From assembly GCF_018446385.1 (NCBI RefSeq), contig NC_055990.1, positions 130,646,996 through 130,710,995 on the forward strand: a DNA stretch of 64,000 nt, read 5' to 3'. The position numbers and the translations under genes are program-made. This DNA comes from Zingiber officinale. Taxonomy: Eukaryota > Streptophyta > Magnoliopsida > Zingiberales > Zingiberaceae. The notes beneath the pieces were generated by a model. That model saw only the letters and a list, made by a program, of their open reading frames with translations, was not told the DNA's origin and did no database searches. This document shows, in pieces, positions 58,478 to 64,000 of the stretch. The stretch's first letter is position 1. The number at the start of each line of letters is the position of its first letter.

Positions 58478-61123
58478 GTGTGAGATACGGCAAAATAAAA
58501 TAACCTATAATGAGTTAAGGGAATTTTTGGACATTTTTCTGGATTTATTTGGAGAATTTATGACAGTGTTTAAAGGGATAATGGAAATCATCATTTGGGA
58601 GACTTATTAGGGTAGTAATTAGGTGGAGTAATTAAACCCTACTTATATAATGAGGAGCTACAGTGCCCTAAAAGCGCCGCCTCATTCCTTCTTCGTGCCC
58701 ACTCTGCCCCCTCTCGCCATTTCACCCGATTTCGCCGACAAGCTCAGCCGCGACTAATCGCCGGCGTCGGGAGTGCGAGACCAGTCTCCGGTCTTCCCCA
58801 CGGCCGATCGGAGATCTCCCCGGTGGCATCCTTCGTCGAAACATAGCTTCGTGCAAGGGATTCTCGGCCGGGAGAGGGGATATCGAACTCCGGTGATACT
58901 GGAGTGAGATCTATTGTTCCAGAGCTCCATGGTGGCGAGAACCAGGTAGCTGATCCATTTTCCCGAGCCTTAGAGCCAAGCTGATACCGTCGGGTTTTCC
59001 TTCCGCTGCTGGTGGTGGCTTCCGGCAGTGAGGTAAGTTAGGTTTTGGTGCTTGCTTTGGGATTGTTGGTTTTAGTTGGAACCTGTGATTGGGATGCCGG
59101 AATGAGAGATTGAGATGATTGAGTTTCGGTTCTGGCAGTGGTTCATTGGGAGGAGCTCGGCCAAGCTTCACCAGCAGCAATCCAACACTGGCGGACATCC
59201 CCAGCAGATGATTTCCGGCCGTGAGTCATTGGGTAAGCCATTTTCAGCTTTGGATGTAGACCTACAGTTCTGGTTGTTAGGTTTCGGTTGGGGTTATGTG
59301 TTGATTGGGTGTGATTGTGTTGTTGGTAGCCCTGGGAGAGCTCGAATCTGTGAATCTGTAGCATTGGGCAGCATCGGTGTGCTAGTGCCGGCGATCTCAC
59401 CTTCCGGCGGAGAGTCAACAGTGGGGAGCTCACCGTGAGGTAAGGTTTAGGTTTTCCGATACCTAGTTTAATTGAACTGATATTTTGTGCATTGGTGTAT
59501 TGGGAAAAATGCATGATTTGGGAATTCAAATGGACATAGTTTCGGTTGGGAATTGTTTGATCTGAAGACATAAACTAGGGTTTTGGTTTAGGTCGTGCAA
59601 ATTAGTGCGATTTCGTTTGGATAATGACTGGAACTCAGATTAAATTCGCATGCCTTGTACATTAGTCTAGTTATTCTGTTTTCTATTTATTTAGTTAAAT
59701 TTTGTACGTTGACACAGGACTTTGATCGAGGCGGGTATTGTGACGAGGTTGACGTCGGATTCAGCCTACATTTGAGGCGGGTACTTCTTAACTTGCTCCT
59801 TTAGATAACGGTTTAAGTGCATGAGTTAGTCTCATATATGCAGTATTTATCTTGACTCCACTCATTTTATTTCTTGTGCTTGATACTTTATCCACTCAAG
59901 CTTTGAGATGATCACTTTCCTATCTATACAGTCTCCCGTTGTTATTCTTGATACCTAGCAGATACTAGATGCTATGCTTACCTGTTTATGCTTACCTGTT
60001 TGATTACTGTTTATTTATGCTTAGTATTGAGCATGCGGATTCATGTAGCATACTTGATTTCCTGTTATATATATATGATGACTGTTGCATTATTCGCATC
60101 ATGTCATTGCATGCATAGCCGATGACTTTGGCTCCCTTGTGGTTGAGACGGTCGTTGGCCTGGGCCGCACGCTCGGCCACTCATGTCGTGCTCCACTCGC
60201 TTACTCATGGGTAGTGTCTGCTGGAGTTGAGCGGCAGGGACCCCGTTGCACGTAGCTATTAGCTATTATGCAACTGTCCCCTCGGCCACTCGAGAGTAGT
60301 GGTAGCTGGAGTGTGTACGTTGTCATTGTCCGGCCTCTCGATCATACTGGGGTCATGGACCTGAGAGGTGGGCGGAGTGACCATCCGTGCATACGTTGTT
60401 TTTGATATACCGCTTCTGCTGTTTATGCTTACTTATGCAGTTCTGATATCACATAGTTATATATGCTTGGACACTGATTTCCTTGACAGTATACTTTATA
60501 TGTGATCTGGTAGTTATGAGAGATCTAGTAGTTTACTTTATCTCGACCTTACACTGTTAGCCTAAGATATGGTTTCAGGTATATATATATACTTTGTTTA
60601 CCCAGTAGTATCTGCTATTTATCTTTCCGAGACTGTATCCTTTTGTATTCCTGTTCTTTATGATACTCATGCACTGTCATCCTATTACCCGCTGAGTTTT
60701 ATACTCACCACCCGCATTGGTAATTTCACCGGTAGGCGATAGCGATGCTAGTACGCTTGGAGGAGGATCCCATTGCGGTCCCATGTCACTTCCGAGGATG
60801 GTTTTATGGTTTTGGTTTCATTTTTATTGTGAGTTAAACCTTTGAATTTAGCATTGTAATAATTAGATTGTGGACTTGTTTTGTATTTGTCGATGAGTCA
60901 AGCCGGGCCGGCCCGCGGTGAGTTTTTGTTATTTTATCTTTGTTATTCTTGTTTTCCGCTGTGTTTGATTGTCCAGCCGTGTGGGCTGTATATTATCTGC
61001 GTGGTTGTGATATATATTTGTATATGTATTATCTGTGGTGTTGTATACCGGTTCTATTTGTCACTGCTACAGGGGAGGTACTGTCCGATTTTCGTCGGAC
61101 AACCTTACTCTCGGGGCGTGACA
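58478..61123 (+). mobile_element. Gypsy-like solo LTR nested in element B
   Basis: 2646 bases from TGTGAGATACGG to GGGGCGTGACA, bounded by a perfect 5-bp duplication TAACG (58473-58477 and 61124-61128). The ending GGAGGTACTGTCCGA...TCGGGGCGTGACA is typical of plant Ty3/Gypsy chromovirus (Tekay/Del-type) LTRs. No internal region is present, so it is a solo LTR left by recombination between two LTRs. Orientation is taken from that ending. A GC-rich first third (58670-59450) includes donor-like GTGAGGTAAG sites. Confidence 0.88.
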
Positions 61124-61128
61124 TAACG

Positions 61129-61518
61129 TCCAGACTTATGTTGATGCACTGAAATAAGCATCTTAAGTCCAGACAGTTGGCCTATGCATCTCACCCCTTT
61201 CTATGTTTGTCAAACACAAGCAAGGTAAACCTAAGGTGTTGGTGAAATGCTCAAAAACTAGTCCTATGGGTACATGCTTTCTAAGGATTCAAAACTAGTC
61301 TAAGGCCAAAACTATTTTTGAAAAACTAAAAATGGAAAGTTTTGAAAACACACAATTTTAACTTATAATTTGAAAGAATTATTTTTTAAAACAATTTTGA
61401 AATTTAAAATTCCTAGGCTACCAAGATAGAACATAATCAATGCAGGTCTGAAATATCACTAGATAAATCCAAAATATTTTACAGGTAGTGTAGCTATAGA
61501 AGTGAGTCATAACTGGAG
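61129..61518 (-). other. Interior of element B resuming after the solo LTR
   Basis: Non-coding, AT-rich; continues the sequence interrupted at 58477. Confidence 0.5.
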
Positions 61519-62690
61519 CTACTGAGATGATGAAGGGGGTGGTCCAGATCCCAAGGATCGGAGAAGTGCCATCAGCTCAGTGTGTCGGGTGTCCCCGGCA
61601 GTTCGTAACTCGGCAATCTCTTGCCGTATGTCCCGATGAAAAACAGAGTTCTCCTGCTGGAGACTCGCCATAGCTCTCTCTAGTCCGGTCATACGGTCGG
61701 CTAGAGTGCGGGGAGCGTGACGTGGTGCTCGAGCTGGGGGCGGTGGTGGAGCCGGTGCGACTTCCTCTGGAAATAGTGCGAGCATGAACTCGTCCACCTG
61801 TGCGTCTGGATCGGGCTGGTGTTGTGCCCCCCTCCGCCAAGACATAGTCCCGTCATCCCTATCTATCTGGACACCAGCTAGGGAGAAGTTCCGAGCTGCT
61901 ATAACATCGAACTCGGTCATATGGGCAATGTCTCCTCTAGTGACATCAATGTGCAACGAGGACATATAGGCCGTCAGAATGTGACAAAATGGCATGTGGA
62001 CTCGTCTATCAGTCACGAATCCAGCCGAGTAGATAATGGTGGAGAAGATATGAAGGCTGATGTCAATATCTAATCTATGACTCAGGCATAGAGTAAGAAC
62101 GAATGGAATGGACGCATCACAGCGATGTCCCGAGTAGTCAGTTGTAAAATGCAAAGGACTAAAACCCTATAAAGAGCGTAGTCCTGGACCCGAAGTTCTA
62201 CCGACCTAAACTGTGTCACAGTGGGATCTCGCTCTCCCCCAAAAAAATACGAATAAATCATATCGAGAGTAATATGTGAGTAGGGATCTCCGAATGGTAG
62301 ATCCCTGGGAGGATAGCACAAAAAGGAACAAGTAGATGGACGCAACTCTAAAAACTCTCGGATAGTCGTAGGGGAAAATGTGATATCAGTGCCCGCTGCC
62401 CTAGTGGTATAGGTGAGATCGTCTACTTTCACTAAGTTATTGCAAAATTCGGCACACATACTTATGTTTATTGGACTGGTACATTCGACAAGATTCCTTA
62501 AGTTATAGTGGTCTATAACCTCTAAAACGGAGGGACATGACCTTAGAAAGAACGATCTATCTATGCAGGTAGTTCTAATGGCCTTATAAATGGTTGACTC
62601 AAACTTAATCCTTAGTTCATCTGTGGGAAACCTAGGGTCAGAGCTAGCATTAGAGGGTCCAGCACCAGTATTTGTTCGTTTCCTACTGTA
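61519..62690 (-). mobile_element. Accessory ORF region of element B
   Basis: Related in pieces to the accessory ORF of element A: EFCNNL/EFYNNL, MIYSYFFGGE/SIYEYFFGHS, AVMRPFHSFLLYA/AEIRPYHCLMLYG, and LDIDISLHIFSTII followed by VHMPFCHILTAYMSSLHIDV against LDFDIMSSVYTSII with IYMPFEYVITDWLETLGIDV. The C-terminal part has a Pro/Ala linker and a coiled coil (LADRMTGLERAMASLQQENS), as in element A. Function unknown. Broken, with few breaks. Confidence 0.7.
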
Positions 62691-63009
62691 TATATAAGAA
62701 AATATTCTAAGAAAAAATGAGAGGACAAATTCTAATAAAGTTGTAGAGAGGGGAAGAATTTTTACCGAGGAGCCATCGACAAATATAGATCTGACGACCT
62801 CGGTTGAATCGCAACAGCGTCTTCACCGCAAGAAAAATTTGATTTAAAATACTCTCGCACTAAGGTTTGGAGTGAACCTTTGGGAAAAGTAAAGTTTGTG
62901 GGGCAAGGGTTGGGGGCGCCTGTTGCCCCTTATTTATAGGGGACTCCGGGCGCCCGGAGGGGAATACCAGGGGCTCCCGCCCCTGGTTTTTGACCTTTTT
63001 TTTTTTTTT
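62691..63009 (-). other. Non-coding interior of element B
   Basis: Includes a GC-rich patch at 62905-62990 (GGGCGCCCGGAG), with TTATTTATAGG nearby resembling a TATA region on the plus strand or leader DNA. No coding signal. Confidence 0.4.
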
Positions 63010-63640
63010 ATTTTGAAAAAAAATTTTAAGTTTAAAATTTTGAAATTAATTTTTAAGTTTAAAATTTTGAAATTAATTTTTAAGTTTAAAATTAAAATTT
63101 TGAAATTAAGTTTAAGATTAAAATTTTGAAAATAATTTTTAAGTTTAAAATTTTGAATTAATTTTTAAGTTTAAAATTTAAAATTTTGAAATTAAGTTTA
63201 AAATTAAAATTTTGAAAATAATTTTTAAGTTAAAAAAAATTAAAATTTTGAAATTAATTTTTAAGTTTAAAATTAAAGTTTTGAAATTAATTTTAAGTTT
63301 AAAATTTAAAATTTTGAAATTAATTTTTAAGTTTAAAATTTAAAATTTTGAAATTAAGTTTAAAATTAAAATTTTGAAAATAATTTTTAAGTTTAAAAAA
63401 TTAAAAATTTGAAATTAAGTTTAAAATTAAAATTTTGAAAATAATTTTTAAGTAAAAAAAAATTAAAATTTTGAAATTAATTTTTAAGTTTAAAATTAAA
63501 GTTTTGAAATTAATTTTAAGTTTAAAATTTTGAAATTAATTTTTAAGTTTAAAATTTAAAATTTTGAAATTAATTTTTAAGTTTAAAATTTAAAATTTTG
63601 AAATTAATTTTTAAGTTTAAAATTAAAATTTAAGCCTTAT
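63010..63640. repeat. AT tandem repeat, TTTTAAGTTTAAAATTTTGAA family
   Basis: About 630 bases built of variants of a 25-35 base unit such as AATTTTTAAGTTTAAAA followed by TTTTGAAATT, preceded by a T run. Higher-order repetition of several units is visible (63040-63240 resembles 63300-63500). It lies inside element B. Confidence 0.93.
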
Positions 63641-64000
63641 TCATCTCACCCGATCTATATTATCAATCAGGGAATCCTATGATTTTGCGAGATGAAATTG
63701 GATTTTTAATTATGGAGTTTTAGTTTAACTTGTGTTAGATTCAGGTTTAGTTTTGGTCTCTACAAACAGGCATTTTTCGGATAAACTTCTAAGCTTGGTG
63801 ACTCACATGGACGTCATTAGAAGTAACCAACCTTTCGAGGTTTTCCGAATAGTCCTATCCACGGAGCTTAGTACTAAACCTTGGTCTAACTGATTATGAT
63901 CCATTTAAGGGTAGCTTCGGTCAGTTCCACTTGGCCAAATGCACCAGATCGAAACCATATCTTTCTAGACATGCGATGCCCAAGTTTTCCTAACGTACTA
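63641..64000 (-). other. Further interior of element B to the window edge
   Basis: No coding signal recognised in this last stretch; pol would be expected further right. Confidence 0.4.

Larger units (their letters stand above)
56554..64000 (-). mobile_element. Element B: second Sirevirus-like Copia element, partial
   Basis: Only the 3' portion is in the window. The 3' LTR is 56554-57607 (TGTAGGGTC...ACCAACA), with the polypurine tract abutting it (57608-57625). Then come AT-rich non-coding DNA, a nested solo LTR (58478-61123), an accessory ORF region (61519-62690) and an AT repeat (63010-63640). Layout and accessory ORF match element A, but the LTR is shorter (1054 bases) and different in sequence. 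Gag and pol would lie to the right of 64000. It is broken by at least the nested insertion and a few further breaks; age cannot be judged without the second LTR. Confidence 0.8.

Noticed and set aside
59143-59571. Open frame of 142 codons on the minus strand
   Set aside because: Lies wholly in the Gypsy-like solo LTR; no recognisable domain.
63010-63640. Centromeric satellite
   Set aside because: Only 630 bases, degenerate, and inside a retroelement interior.

Overview
This is a stretch of a plant nuclear genome: intron-containing genes with GT-AG splice sites, Ty1/Copia elements primed by initiator-Met tRNA, Au-like SINEs, and long AT-rich intergenic DNA. The proteins look monocot. The LTR sequence style (GGCGCC-rich U3 blocks, GACCGATC palindromes) reminds me of Zingiberales such as ginger; that is recognition, not proof.

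Four host genes are supported. A YIF1-type ER-Golgi membrane protein (+, coding 21685-22780) and a purple acid phosphatase (-, 23861-26225) are convergent. A myosin-binding (GTD-binding/DUF593) gene (+, 38121-40476, with same-frame sequence to 41184) carries two in-frame stops. A UNE12-like bHLH transcription factor (-, 46939-50560) has seven coding exons. Exon-intron structures were worked out by hand from splice signals and codon phase; three of the four close perfectly.

The rest is mainly mobile-element fossil. From 1 to about 17.3 kb is a mosaic of Copia remnants split by a young 11.5-kb Sirevirus-like element (1986-13491, minus strand, TSD ATACG). From 17.3 to 20 kb is intergenic DNA with three SINEs inserted one after another at copies of one short target. 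From 27.3 to 32.7 kb are Copia fossils, one with a TRIM miniature retrotransposon inside its LTR. From 32.7 to 37.2 kb is A-rich DNA with a repeated transposon-like head and a large hairpin. From 41.2 to 46.9 kb I see no gene. From 50.7 to 55.4 kb is a fold-back element, SINEs and a minisatellite. From 55.4 kb to the end is a Copia LTR interrupted by a second Sirevirus-like element, itself carrying a Gypsy-like solo LTR (58478-61123, TSD TAACG).

The genes have separate jobs and form no pathway. I found no new enzymatic system. The most unusual signals are the accessory ORF shared by the two Sirevirus-like elements, palindrome arrays in LTRs, serial SINE insertion at a self-duplicating target, internal repeats plus in-frame stops in the myosin-binding gene, and two large inverted-repeat structures.
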